The notes beneath the pieces are model-generated. The model was not told where the DNA came from. It saw only the letters and a program-made list of their open reading frames with translations, and did no database searches. A stretch of 64,000 bases of DNA, taken from positions 858,267-922,266 of the forward strand of contig NZ_SZZM01000002.1 in assembly GCF_005281615.1 (NCBI RefSeq). The letters run 5' to 3'. Position numbers and translations under genes: made by a program. Positions within the stretch are counted from its first letter, which is position 1; the number at the start of each line of letters is the position of its first letter. Below are positions 25,973 through 35,411 of the stretch, in pieces. This stretch comes from Rhodoligotrophos defluvii (lineage in GTDB: Bacteria; Pseudomonadota; Alphaproteobacteria; Rhizobiales; Im1).

Positions 25973-26338
25973 ATGGGTTGGTGGCCTTTTGGTAGCAGTG
26001 ATAAAGATACTGGGAGCAATACGTCTGTTGATGGCCAGCAAAATGACGCTATCAACACGATAAATGATGTCCTTGCACACGATAAGCAGGTGATCGACGA
26101 GTACGGCAATCAAATCCAGCAGGTCCATGACGAGCTCCATCAAAAGACAGATGATATCAGCACGGTGCTTCTTGATGATCGTCAGCGGCTCGCAAATCTC
26201 GAAACCGTGGTCAACTACATCATAAAACATGGGCTTCTGGACGGTCACCACTCTCGTCTTCCGACCACCGCCGACGCGCCTCCGGGCGAAACCTCACACG
26301 ACCATCTGCTGAGCCACAGCGACAGCTACCACGTCTGA
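25973..26338 (+). CDS. Unrecognised small helical protein, AT-rich codons
   Basis: 121 residues, not recognised. It begins MGWWPFGSSDKD, a short hydrophobic, Trp-rich lead, then a polar helical section (residues about 24-90) with a heptad-like pattern suggesting a coiled coil, and a His/Ser-rich tail. No cysteine and no clear membrane helix. AGGAG at 25962-25966 fits the ATG at 25973 better than the overlapping GTG at 25970. Codons favour A/T at third positions far more than the neighbours, and an AT-rich inverted repeat lies upstream, both signs of lateral acquisition. It is just upstream of ccrM but separated by about 145 bases. Confidence 0.65.
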   Translation: MGWWPFGSSDKDTGSNTSVDGQQNDAINTINDVLAHDKQVIDEYGNQIQQVHDELHQKTDDISTVLLDDRQRLANLETVVNYIIKHGLLDGHHSRLPTTADAPPGETSHDHLLSHSDSYHV

Positions 26339-26417
26339 CCAGACAGCGAGCGGCTGCGGCGGATTAGGAAATTGGTAAGCATACCAGTTGGTTGCAAGGA
26401 AGAAGGTGCAGCTCGGG

Positions 26418-26432
26418 TTAAATCAAATTTTA
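26418..26432 (+). promoter_or_regulatory. CtrA-like box upstream of ccrM
   Basis: TTAA-N7-TTTA (TTAA at 26418, ATCAAAT spacer, TTTA at 26429) differs by one base from the full CtrA consensus TTAA-N7-TTAA. It ends 52 bases before the ccrM start. In Caulobacter ccrM is transcribed late in the cell cycle under CtrA, so the position is meaningful. Sequence match only. Confidence 0.45.
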
Positions 26433-26475
26433 CAGGCATAGGGCCAGTCTCTGCGAACCCAGTTTGTGAGTATAG

Positions 26476-27591
<1,116 letters not shown>

Positions 27592-27623
27592 GAACACGAT
27601 TCCAGGATCGCACCTCAGGGCCC

Positions 27624-27651
27624 TTGACAGGACTCCTGTCGCTGCTACCCT
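27624..27651 (+). promoter_or_regulatory. Predicted promoter of the glycine cleavage operon with embedded palindrome
   Basis: TTGACA at 27624-27629 and TACCCT at 27646-27651, 16 bases apart, form a sigma-70-like promoter upstream of the riboswitch. The spacer overlaps a perfect 15-base palindrome, GACAGGACTCCTGTC (27626-27640), which also contains a GANTC site (27631-27635), the CcrM target. A bound regulator would occlude RNA polymerase. Confidence 0.5.
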
Positions 27652-27668
27652 GCCCGCCAACTTCAATA

Positions 27669-27680
27669 CGACATGTCGTG
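27669..27680. promoter_or_regulatory. Perfect 12-base palindrome in gcv leader
   Basis: ACGACATGTCGT is perfectly symmetric and lies between the predicted promoter and the riboswitch. A near copy of one arm (GCGACATGC) follows at about 27690. It is a candidate regulator site. Confidence 0.4.
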
Positions 27681-27700
27681 CTTCTGGTGCGACATGCATG

Positions 27701-27720
27701 CAAGGTGCAGCTGCACCTTG
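27701..27720. promoter_or_regulatory. Perfect 20-base palindrome before the glycine riboswitch
   Basis: CAAGGTGCAGCTGCACCTTG is a perfect inverted repeat ending 20 bases before the first aptamer. As DNA it would suit a dimeric regulator; as RNA it would fold into a compact hairpin. No T-run follows, so it is not a classical terminator. Confidence 0.55.
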
Positions 27721-27739
27721 TGTGAAATGCCTGCCTCAG

Positions 27740-27945
27740 CGGGAGAGACCGGCTTCGCCGGCGCCGAAGGAGCAACCGCCCCGGAAACTCTCAGGCAAAA
27801 GGACCGTTGAGGCATCAGCAACTCTGGAAAGCAGCGGCAGCTTCAACGGCCGCTCACCGATGGGGTAAGCTCAGACGCTCGCCGTTACGACGGTGGTAAG
27901 CGGTTTGGGCGAAATCTCTCAGGTATCGAGACAGAGGGGGCAGGG
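27740..27945 (+). ncRNA. Tandem glycine riboswitch upstream of gcvT
   Basis: Two glycine aptamers in series. The first (about 27740-27835) has CGGGAGAGACCGG, GCCGAAGGAGCAA and ACTCTCAGGCAAAAGGACC, then a CTCTGGAAAGC closing part. The second (about 27850-27945) has CACCGATGGGGTAAGC, GGCGAAATCTCTCAGGTA and GACAGAGGGGG. These are the family's conserved core segments. It leads directly into gcvT, 48 bases on. In this class glycine binding usually turns the glycine cleavage genes on. No clear terminator hairpin lies between the second aptamer and gcvT, so control may act on translation or on a structure I cannot resolve. Confidence 0.95.
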
Positions 27946-27993
27946 CCGGGCAATGTCCGGCGCCGTACCTCTGTAGATACAGCGAGAGATTGC

Positions 27994-29145
27994 ATGGCCC
28001 AGATCGAACCCTCAGCTCAGCTCCTGCAAACACCCTTATTCGCGCTGCATCAGCGGCTGGGCGGTCGCATGGTGCCGTTTGCCGGCTATGCCCTGCCGGT
28101 GCAGTATCCGACCGGCATCATTGCGGAACATCTCTGGACGCGCGCTCATGCCGGGCTGTTCGATGTGTCCCATATGGGGCAGGCATGGCTCACCGCACCC
28201 TTCGAGGTGGCGGAGGCCTTCGAGCGGCTGGTTCCGGGCGATATCGCGAGCCTGGATGAAGGCCATATCCGCTATACGCAGCTCACCACCGATGACGGCG
28301 GCATCATCGACGACCTCATGGTGACGCGGGCAGCGGCGCACAACGGACTTGAGCGGCTGTTCCTGGTGGTGAATGCCTCGCGCAAGGCGGTGGATTTCGT
28401 CCACATCGCGACGGCGCTGGACGGCATTGTCCGTCTCACCCCGATCGAAGACCGCGCGCTGCTCGCGCTGCAGGGGCCGGAGGCTGCAGCCGTGCTGGCG
28501 CCCTATATCAACGACATCGACATGCTGAGCTTCATGACGGCGCTGGATGCGCGCTTCACCGGCCATGACGGCATCGAGGGCGATGTCCTGGTCAGCCGCT
28601 CCGGCTATACCGGCGAGGACGGATTCGAGCTCTCGGTGCCGGCCGCGATCGCGACGGCCTTCGCCGAAAGCCTTTTACGGGACGCGCGGGTGAAGCCGGC
28701 AGGTCTCGGCGCACGCGACAGCCTGCGGCTCGAGGCCGGGCTGTGCCTCTATGGCCAAGATATCGACGAGACCACCAGCCCGGTGGAAGCGGGCCTCGTC
28801 TGGTCGATCGGCAAGCGAAGGCGCGAGCGCGGCGGGTTTCCCGGCTTTGCGCGGATTGCCCGCGAGCTGGCGAACAAACCCTCGCGCCGGCTGGTGGGGC
28901 TGAAGCTGGACGGCAGGGCCCCTGCCCGCCACGGCGCGGCGGTCGAGACCCCCGATGGCACCCGCATCGGCGAGGTGACCTCCGGCGGCTTCAGTCCGAG
29001 CCTGGGGCTGCCCATCGCGCTGGCCTATGTGGCGTTTGCCTATGCCCAGCCGGGCACGGCGCTGACCATCATCGTGCGCGACAAGCCGCTTGCGGCGGAA
29101 GTCGTGCGCCTGCCCTTCGTTCCCCATCGCTATGTGAGGCGCTGA
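27994..29145 (+). CDS. gcvT: Glycine cleavage system T protein (aminomethyltransferase)
   Basis: 383 residues. The folate-binding N-terminal domain includes [20 protein letters not shown] and LFDVSHMGQ; later [19 protein letters not shown] and the C-terminal beta barrel domain complete the family pattern. The T protein transfers the aminomethyl carbon to tetrahydrofolate and releases ammonia. First gene of the gcvT-H-PA-PB operon behind the glycine riboswitch. An in-frame segment [17 protein letters not shown] is typical of the family. Confidence 0.97.
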   Translation: MAQIEPSAQLLQTPLFALHQRLGGRMVPFAGYALPVQYPTGIIAEHLWTRAHAGLFDVSHMGQAWLTAPFEVAEAFERLVPGDIASLDEGHIRYTQLTTDDGGIIDDLMVTRAAAHNGLERLFLVVNASRKAVDFVHIATALDGIVRLTPIEDRALLALQGPEAAAVLAPYINDIDMLSFMTALDARFTGHDGIEGDVLVSRSGYTGEDGFELSVPAAIATAFAESLLRDARVKPAGLGARDSLRLEAGLCLYGQDIDETTSPVEAGLVWSIGKRRRERGGFPGFARIARELANKPSRRLVGLKLDGRAPARHGAAVETPDGTRIGEVTSGGFSPSLGLPIALAYVAFAYAQPGTALTIIVRDKPLAAEVVRLPFVPHRYVRR

Positions 29146-29167
29146 GCGCAACGTCCGAGGATCGATA

Positions 29168-29545
29168 ATGAGCATCGTGAAATATACCAAAGAACATGAA
29201 TGGGTTCGGGTCGAGGGCGACATCGCCACGGTCGGCATCACCCAATATGCGCAGGAGCAGCTCGGCGACGTGGTGTTCGTCGAGCTGCCGGTGGTGGGCA
29301 AGGGGCTCAACCAGAACGGCGAAGCCGCCGTGGTCGAATCGGTGAAGGCCGCAAGCGACGTCTATGCACCCCTGTCGGGGGAAGTGGTGGAGGTGAACTC
29401 GGCGCTGGAGAGCGAGCCCGCCCTGATCAACCAGGACCCTGAGGGCAAAGGCTGGTTCTTCAAGCTCAAGCTGTCGGCCGCTGCCGAGCTCGATGACCTG
29501 ATGGATAGCGAGGGATACAAGGCCTTCGTCGAGGAGCAGCACTGA
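29168..29545 (+). CDS. gcvH: Glycine cleavage system H protein
   Basis: 125 residues. The lipoyl-attachment lysine is K60 within [15 protein letters not shown]. The protein carries the aminomethyl intermediate between P, T and L proteins on its lipoyl arm. ATG start 22 bases after gcvT; its stop codon shares one base with the start of gcvPA (TGATG), so translation is coupled. Confidence 0.98.
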   Translation: MSIVKYTKEHEWVRVEGDIATVGITQYAQEQLGDVVFVELPVVGKGLNQNGEAAVVESVKAASDVYAPLSGEVVEVNSALESEPALINQDPEGKGWFFKLKLSAAAELDDLMDSEGYKAFVEEQH

Positions 29546-30891
29546 TGCGGTACCTGCCGCTGAATGTCGAGGACCGCCAGGCCATGCTGGCCGCGATCGG
29601 CGTCTCCTCGATCGATGATCTCTACACCGATGTCCCGGCCCGGGGCCGCATCGACGGCCTGCTCGACCTGCCGCGGCGTGCAAGCGAGATGGAGGTCGAG
29701 CGCATCCTGGGGCGGATGGCCGCGAAAAACGTGGCGGCAAGCCAGGTGCCGTTCTTCGTCGGTGCCGGCGCGTATAAGCACCACATCCCGGCCAGCGTCG
29801 ACCACCTGATCCAGCGTTCGGAATTCCTGACCTCCTACACGCCGTACCAGCCGGAGATCTCGCAGGGCACCCTGCAATATCTGTTCGAATTCCAAACCCA
29901 GGTGGCGCTGCTCACGGGTATGGAGGTGGCGAACGCCTCCATGTATGACGGCTCGACCGGGTGCGGCGAGGCTGTGCTCATGGCCGAGCGTGTGACCCGG
30001 CGTGACAAGGCCGTGCTGTCGGGCGGCCTGCATCCGCAGTATCGCGCGGTGGTGGAGAACCTCAGCCATTTCGGTGGCTCGGCCGTCGTCAACCTGCCCT
30101 GTGGTGTCGATGATGTGCATGAACTCTCCTCGCGCATTGACGACAACACCGCCTGCGTGGTGGTGCAGACCCCCAATGTGTTCGGCGAGATCATCGACCT
30201 TGCCCCGATTGCCGAAGCAGCCCATGCCAAAGGCGCTCTGCTGGTTGCGGTGGTCACCGAGGTCGTATCGCTCGGCGCGCTGAAGCCGCCGGGCGAGATG
30301 GGCGCTGATATCGTGGTGGCCGAGGGCCAATCGCTCGGTGTGGGCCTGAATTTCGGCGGACCCTATCTCGGTCTGTTCGCCACCCGGGAGAAGTTCCTGC
30401 GGCAGATGCCGGGCCGTCTATGTGGCGAGACGGTCGATGCGGCGGGCCGGCGCGGGTTCGTGCTCACCTTGTCGACCCGCGAGCAGCATATCCGCCGCGA
30501 GAAGGCCACCAGCAATATCTGCACCAATTCGGGCCTATGCTGCCTTGCCTTCACCATCCACCTCGCCCTGCTCGGCGACGTGGGCCTTCGCAGGCTGGCC
30601 GCTCTCAACCACCACAATGCCTGTCTGCTCGCGGACGCGCTTGCCGAGGTCAAAGGCGTCGAGGTGCTCACCTCGCGCTTCTTCAACGAATTCACCATTC
30701 GTACGCCCAGGCCAGGCGCCGAAGTGGTGGCTGGCCTCGCCGAGCGCGGGGTCCTGGGGGGCGTGCCGGCGTCGCGCCTGGTGCCCCAGGAGGCAGCGCT
30801 CGCCGACAGGATCATCGTGGCGGCGACGGAGGTGAACACGGATGAGGACCGCGCGGCATACAAGGCCGCACTGCGGGAGGTGCTCGCATGA
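29545..30891 (+). CDS. gcvPA: Glycine dehydrogenase (decarboxylating) subunit 1
   Basis: 448 residues, the N-terminal half of a split P protein. [21 protein letters not shown] comes early, and the [16 protein letters not shown] segment matches the family. With subunit 2 it decarboxylates glycine using PLP, which is bound by the other subunit. It overlaps gcvH by one base and gcvPB by four (ATGA). Confidence 0.97.
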   Translation: MRYLPLNVEDRQAMLAAIGVSSIDDLYTDVPARGRIDGLLDLPRRASEMEVERILGRMAAKNVAASQVPFFVGAGAYKHHIPASVDHLIQRSEFLTSYTPYQPEISQGTLQYLFEFQTQVALLTGMEVANASMYDGSTGCGEAVLMAERVTRRDKAVLSGGLHPQYRAVVENLSHFGGSAVVNLPCGVDDVHELSSRIDDNTACVVVQTPNVFGEIIDLAPIAEAAHAKGALLVAVVTEVVSLGALKPPGEMGADIVVAEGQSLGVGLNFGGPYLGLFATREKFLRQMPGRLCGETVDAAGRRGFVLTLSTREQHIRREKATSNICTNSGLCCLAFTIHLALLGDVGLRRLAALNHHNACLLADALAEVKGVEVLTSRFFNEFTIRTPRPGAEVVAGLAERGVLGGVPASRLVPQEAALADRIIVAATEVNTDEDRAAYKAALREVLA

Positions 30892-32462
30892 TGAATCGGG
30901 AAGGCCGCCCCACCACGCCGGCAAGCGGCGGGGCCGCGGCCGCGGACCAGATCACGACCTTTACCGGCAACCGCGGGCTGGAGATCAACGAACCGTTGCT
31001 GTTCGAGATCGGCGGGCCCGAGAAATGCGGGGTCGATATCGATCTGCCGGATCAGCCGCTGAACCGCCTGGGTGGATTAGCGCGGAAGAACGCAATCGGG
31101 CTAGCCGGGCTCTCCGAGCCCGAGGCGATGCGGCACTATGTGCGTCTCTCGCGCCGCAATTATGCGATCGACCTCGGCATCTATCCGCTCGGCTCGTGCA
31201 CTATGAAGCACAATCCGCGCCTGAACGAGCGGATGGCAAGGCTGCCGGGCTTTGGCGACATCCATCCGCTGCAGCCGGAGAGCACGGTTCAGGGCGCGCT
31301 CGAGCTGATCGATACGCTCGCCCATTGGCTCAAGACCATGACCGGCATGCCGGCCGTGGCCCTGAGCCCCAAGGCCGGCGCCCATGGCGAGCTGTGCGGC
31401 ATGATGGCCATACGGGCGGCGCTGGATGCGCGCGGCGAGAAGCGCTCCGTGGTGCTGGTGCCTGAATCGGCACACGGGACCAATCCGGCCACGGCGACCT
31501 ATCTCGGCTATTCCGTCCAGTCGGTGCCGGCGCGTGCCGACGGCACGGTAGATCCCGAGGAGGTCAAACGTCGCCTCAGCCCTGAAGTGGCGGCGATCAT
31601 GCTCACCAACCCCAATACTTGTGGGCTGTTCGAGCGGGATGTGATCGCCATTGCCGATGCGGTGCACGAGGCCGGCGCCTTCTTCTACTGCGATGGTGCG
31701 AACTTCAATGCAATTGTCGGGAAAGCACGGCCAGGGGATCTCGGGGTTGATGCCATGCACATCAATCTCCACAAGACCTTCTCCACACCCCATGGCGGCG
31801 GCGGCCCAGGTGCCGGACCGGTGGTGCTTTCGGCGGCGCTGGCGCCCTTTGCTCCCCTGCCTTTCGTCGTACACGGCGAGAACGGCTTCCGACTGGTCGA
31901 GACAGAGAGCGATCCCTCCGCCGGTCAGGCCTTTGGGCGGATGACCGCCTTTCACGGCCAGATGGGCATGTTCGTGCGTGCGCTGAGCTACATGATGAGC
32001 CATGGCAGCGACGGCCTGCGCCGCGCCTCGGAAGATGCAGTGCTGAACGCCAATTACGTGAAGGCCGGGCTCGAAGACCTGATGAGCCTGCCTTTCGGCA
32101 AGCGTCCCACTATGCACGAGGTGCTGTTCGACGACAGTTTCCTAAAGGGCACCGGCGTTACGACCCTCGACTTCGCCAAGGCCATGATCGACGAAGGCTT
32201 CCACCCGATGACCGTGTATTTCCCGCTGGTGGTGCATGGGGCGATGCTGATCGAGCCGACGGAATCGGAGTCGCGCGCGAGCCTTGATCAGTTCATCGCC
32301 ACCCTGCGCAAGCTGGTGGAAGCGGCGAAGTCAGGCGACACGGCGCGCTTCACCGGCGCGCCCTACCTGACACCGGTCGGGCGGCTGGACGAGACACGGG
32401 CGGCGCGCCAGCCCGTCTTGCGCTGGCGCAAGCCTCTGCCGCAGCTCGACGCGGCGGAGTAG
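30888..32462 (+). CDS. gcvPB: Glycine dehydrogenase (decarboxylating) subunit 2
   Basis: 524 residues, the C-terminal half of the split P protein. The PLP-binding lysine is in [19 protein letters not shown] at about residue 295. [13 protein letters not shown] near residue 100 is also conserved. It completes the decarboxylase with GcvPA. The start overlaps the end of gcvPA by four bases. A good bidirectional terminator follows 30 bases after the stop. Confidence 0.97.
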   Translation: MMNREGRPTTPASGGAAAADQITTFTGNRGLEINEPLLFEIGGPEKCGVDIDLPDQPLNRLGGLARKNAIGLAGLSEPEAMRHYVRLSRRNYAIDLGIYPLGSCTMKHNPRLNERMARLPGFGDIHPLQPESTVQGALELIDTLAHWLKTMTGMPAVALSPKAGAHGELCGMMAIRAALDARGEKRSVVLVPESAHGTNPATATYLGYSVQSVPARADGTVDPEEVKRRLSPEVAAIMLTNPNTCGLFERDVIAIADAVHEAGAFFYCDGANFNAIVGKARPGDLGVDAMHINLHKTFSTPHGGGGPGAGPVVLSAALAPFAPLPFVVHGENGFRLVETESDPSAGQAFGRMTAFHGQMGMFVRALSYMMSHGSDGLRRASEDAVLNANYVKAGLEDLMSLPFGKRPTMHEVLFDDSFLKGTGVTTLDFAKAMIDEGFHPMTVYFPLVVHGAMLIEPTESESRASLDQFIATLRKLVEAAKSGDTARFTGAPYLTPVGRLDETRAARQPVLRWRKPLPQLDAAE

Positions 32463-32492
32463 GCGCCGCGAGGCAACAGCTCGAAAAGAAAG

Positions 32493-32516
32493 GGCGCCCA
32501 CTGAGGCGCCCTTTTC
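32493..32516. terminator. Bidirectional intrinsic terminator between gcv and atp operons
   Basis: GGGCGCC (32493-32499) and GGCGCCC (32506-32512) form a seven-base GC stem with a six-base loop, followed by TTTTC on the plus strand and preceded by GAAAAGAAA, which supplies the T-run on the minus strand. It would end gcvPB transcripts and the leftward atp transcripts. Confidence 0.8.
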
Positions 32517-32548
32517 ATACAAATCCTGCCGCGCTGCTGCCGCGCTGC

Positions 32549-33034
32549 TCAGTGCAGCTTGCCGGGTAGCGAGGCTATGCTGTCGTCCACGAGCTGGGCG
32601 GCCTTGGGACCCTTCACCGTGTCCGCGATGACCTGAGTGGCGGCGGATATAGCGAGATCCGCTGCAACCGCACGGACGTCCTTCAGCGCCTGATCCTCCG
32701 CCTGCTTGATCTTCGTCTCCGCAAGCGCCCGCCGGCGCTCCAGCAGCTCGTCGAGCTTCCGGCGCATCTCCTCGGCCAGAACCTTCGCATCCTCACGAGC
32801 CAGCGCCACGATGTCGGCTGCCTCCTTCTCGGCCTCGCGCTGCTTGCGCTGGGCCTCAGCCAGCATGGCCTGCGCCTCTTCCCGCAGGCGCTGCGCCTGC
32901 GCCAATTCCTCGCGGATATTGGCCGCACGCTTGTCCAGTGTTTCGATCACGCGCCGATGCACGCCGACATAGGCCAGCAGCGCCAGAAACAGAATGAAGG
33001 AAATGAGGACCCAGAATTCCGGGGTGGTCAGCAT
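32549..33034 (-). CDS. atpF: ATP synthase F0 subunit b
   Basis: 161 residues. One membrane helix near residues 6-27 (FWVLISFILFLALLAYVGV) and a long charged coiled coil to the end, the stator stalk. Last gene of the leftward atpI-B-E-G-F group; the gap to the b' gene is only three bases. Alphaproteobacteria use a b/b' heterodimer, and here both are present. Confidence 0.95.
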   Translation of the reverse strand: MLTTPEFWVLISFILFLALLAYVGVHRRVIETLDKRAANIREELAQAQRLREEAQAMLAEAQRKQREAEKEAADIVALAREDAKVLAEEMRRKLDELLERRRALAETKIKQAEDQALKDVRAVAADLAISAATQVIADTVKGPKAAQLVDDSIASLPGKLH

Positions 33035-33037
33035 GGA

Positions 33038-33523
33038 TCAGGTCCTCCGTCCGCTCTCGACGGCGGCTGCGAGCACAGAACGGTCCACGGTCTGGGCGGT
33101 CAACCGCTCGACGATGGCGCCGGCCGTATCAATGGCGACGTCCTTGATCTCGGCCAGGGCCTTGTCGCGGGTTTGGGCAATGCGGGCTTCCGCCGCGCTC
33201 AGCTTCTCTTCGAGTTCCGCCTCAACCGCACGGCGAATCGTCTCCAGCTCGCTGCTGGTGGCGTCGCGGGTTTCCTGGTGAATGGTGTGGGCCCTGGCCC
33301 GTGCCTCCGCCAGCGAGGTCTGATAGACCTCGCTGCTGCGTTCCGCATCACGCCGCAGGCGATCGGCCTCATCGAGGTCACCGGCAATCCGGTTCGTACG
33401 CTGCTCGATCACACCGCCCACCTTCGGCAGCGCAAACCAGGACATGATGAAATAGAGCGCAACGAAGGTGATCACCAACCAGATGATCTGAGGCGGAACT
33501 GTCTCGAATTCGAACTGTGGCAT
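33038..33523 (-). CDS. atpG: ATP synthase F0 subunit b'
   Basis: 161 residues. It starts MPQFEFETVPPQIIWLVITFVALYFIM, with one membrane helix and then a coiled coil rich in Ala and Glu. The b' subunit pairs with b in the peripheral stalk. The start at 33523 is preferred over 33583 because homologues begin with MPQF and the extra N-terminus is unrelated. Note that atpG is also used for the F1 gamma subunit in other nomenclatures. Confidence 0.93.
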   Translation of the reverse strand: MPQFEFETVPPQIIWLVITFVALYFIMSWFALPKVGGVIEQRTNRIAGDLDEADRLRRDAERSSEVYQTSLAEARARAHTIHQETRDATSSELETIRRAVEAELEEKLSAAEARIAQTRDKALAEIKDVAIDTAGAIVERLTAQTVDRSVLAAAVESGRRT

Positions 33524-33655
33524 CGTCACGCCCTGGCTTGGGACGGCCGGGGTAAAGAAATGGCCGCCAGACCTGCATTCCATGCGGCCGGGGCGAGGAG
33601 GCCAGCTCGCCCCCCGTCCGGCCGGTCATCAGCCCGCGCCCGGCGGGCCAGCGCA

Positions 33656-33883
33656 TCAGAACACGAACAGGATGATCAGCGCGACCACGAGGCCGAACAG
33701 GCCGGTGGCTTCCGCCAGGGCAAAGCCCAGAAGCAGGTTGGCGAACTGCCCGGGCGCCGCGGCCGGATTGCGCAGGGCACCCTGCAGATAGTTGCCGAAG
33801 ATCATGCCGATGCCGAGGCCCGCCCCGACCAGGGCGATCGAGGCCAGGCCGGCGCCGATGAACTTTGCTGCTTCCGCGTCCAT
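33656..33883 (-). CDS. atpE: ATP synthase F0 subunit c
   Basis: 75 residues, two membrane helices joined by a polar loop ([12 protein letters not shown]). The proton-binding acid is E58 in [11 protein letters not shown]. It forms the rotating c ring. Placed between atpB and atpG in the F0 operon. The polar loop and E58 are consistent with a proton-driven enzyme. Confidence 0.97.
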   Translation of the reverse strand: MDAEAAKFIGAGLASIALVGAGLGIGMIFGNYLQGALRNPAAAPGQFANLLLGFALAEATGLFGLVVALIILFVF

Positions 33884-33906
33884 TTGAGAAACTCCTCAGA
33901 CTCTGG

Positions 33907-34701
33907 TTAGTGATGCATATTGATGGCGTCGTTCAGGTAGATGCAGGTGAGCACCGCAAACACATAGGCCTGCAGGAAAGCCACCAGGATTTCGAGACCG
34001 GTGATGCCGACCATCACCAAGAGCGGCACCCACCCAGCGAGCACGCCCATGCCGACGACGAAGGCGCCGAACACCTTCAGCATGGTGTGGCCCGCCAGCA
34101 TGTTGGCGAAAAGTCGGACCGAGAGGCTGATCGGCCGGGTGAAGTAGGAGATCACCTCGATGACCACCAGCAGCGGCAGCAGCACGACGGGCACGCCGGA
34201 CGGAACGAAGAGCTTGAGATAGCCGACGCCATGCTTGGCAAAGCCGACCAGGGTGGCAACGATGAAGACGGTAATCGCCAAGGCGAAGGTGACGCTCAGG
34301 TGGCTGGTGACCGTGAACGAATAGGGGATCATCCCCAGCATGTTCGCGACCAAAATGAAGATGAACAGCGTGAAGATGAAAGGGAAGAACGGCCGACCGC
34401 CCTCGCCCACCGTGCTGCGCATCATGTTGGCCACGAACTCGTAGGCGATCTCCGCGACCGACTGCAGGCGACCCGGGACAAGGCGGGCGGCCGGCGCAAG
34501 CATCAACAGGCTCGCCACCACGACCGTGATCACCATCCACAGGCTGGAATTGGTGAAATCGGCATTGATGTCGCCCAGCGAGATCTTGGCGAGCGAGGAG
34601 ATCTCGAACTGGTGCATAGGATCGATGTGCAGGCCCCCGGCCTCGGTCGGATTCGTTGCGGCGTGTTCCGTCAGCCCACCACCAGCTTCCTGCGCAGCCA
34701 C
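33907..34701 (-). CDS. atpB: ATP synthase F0 subunit a
   Basis: 264 residues with five to six membrane helices. The essential arginine is in ISLSVRLFANMLAGH, which faces the c ring. The start is set at GTG 34701 because AGGAG lies seven bases upstream and the position leaves a 19-base gap to atpI; other choices are 34767 (overlapping atpI) or the ATG at 34617 (MHQFEI), which would lose little of the family core. The subunit forms the proton half-channels. Confidence 0.93.
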   Translation of the reverse strand: MAAQEAGGGLTEHAATNPTEAGGLHIDPMHQFEISSLAKISLGDINADFTNSSLWMVITVVVASLLMLAPAARLVPGRLQSVAEIAYEFVANMMRSTVGEGGRPFFPFIFTLFIFILVANMLGMIPYSFTVTSHLSVTFALAITVFIVATLVGFAKHGVGYLKLFVPSGVPVVLLPLLVVIEVISYFTRPISLSVRLFANMLAGHTMLKVFGAFVVGMGVLAGWVPLLVMVGITGLEILVAFLQAYVFAVLTCIYLNDAINMHH

Positions 34702-34720
34702 CAGCCAGCTCCTGTCCTGC

Positions 34721-35098
34721 TCAATCAGGGGCCGGCCTATTACCTCCGCCCCGATCCTGATCCTCAAAATCCTTGCGCAGCAACTCTGCCTGCTGTCGTT
34801 CCGCCTCGACCCGCGCCGCGCGCATCACATTCATGATGCCGGCAGCCGCGCCGAGCGGCAGAAACAGCAGCAACATCCAGGGGGTGGTTCCCAGCCACTT
34901 GTCCAGGTACCAGCCGCAAGCGAACCCTACCGCGACGGCCACCGCCATTTCGGTGGCCACGCGAAGCCCGAAGTCGTAAGCGCTTCTTCGGCGGCCTGGC
35001 GTCTGTTCCCGAGCCCGAATGGATGCCCGCGCACGTTCGAGACGTTCCGTGAAGTCGCTGGACCCACCGGACCCACGATCCTTAGGTTCATCGGCCAC
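34721..35098 (-). CDS. atpI: ATP synthase F0 assembly protein AtpI/AtpZ-like
   Basis: About 125 residues if started at GTG 35098, which follows GAGAGG. A charged N-terminal half is followed by two membrane helices (VATEMAVAVAVGFACGWYLD and TPWMLLLFLPLGAAAGIMNV), then a basic and acidic tail. AtpI-type proteins help assemble the c ring or transport Mg/Ca. It is the promoter-proximal gene of the F0 operon; a longer start at 35170 is possible. Confidence 0.88.
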   Translation of the reverse strand: MADEPKDRGSGGSSDFTERLERARASIRAREQTPGRRRSAYDFGLRVATEMAVAVAVGFACGWYLDKWLGTTPWMLLLFLPLGAAAGIMNVMRAARVEAERQQAELLRKDFEDQDRGGGNRPAPD

Positions 35099-35411
35099 CA
35101 CAGACCTCTCGATGACTCCGCGAGGGATTGTCCGCCCCCCGGAAAGTCGCGCGCAAGATAGAGACGGCACCCCACCCTGTCAAGCACAGCCGGATAGGCG
35201 GCAAGTGGCTGAAATGCTTGGATATAAGCACCGGTCCGAAGATTGGTCTCTCGACATTGCCCGGAGCCGGACATCGTTCCGCCATGCCACCCCGCAAATC
35301 AGGCATCGTCAATGGGAACAAAACCGGAGAACGGGCGGGCTCGGCCCGGGCGGCCGATCCTTCCTCGCATTTCGATTCGCTTTGTTGGTCTAACGCGCTG
35401 GCCCGATGGCA

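Noticed and set aside
27701-27720. 20-base palindrome as an intrinsic terminator
   Set aside because: No T-run follows and it lies upstream of the riboswitch; it is better seen as an operator or leader hairpin.
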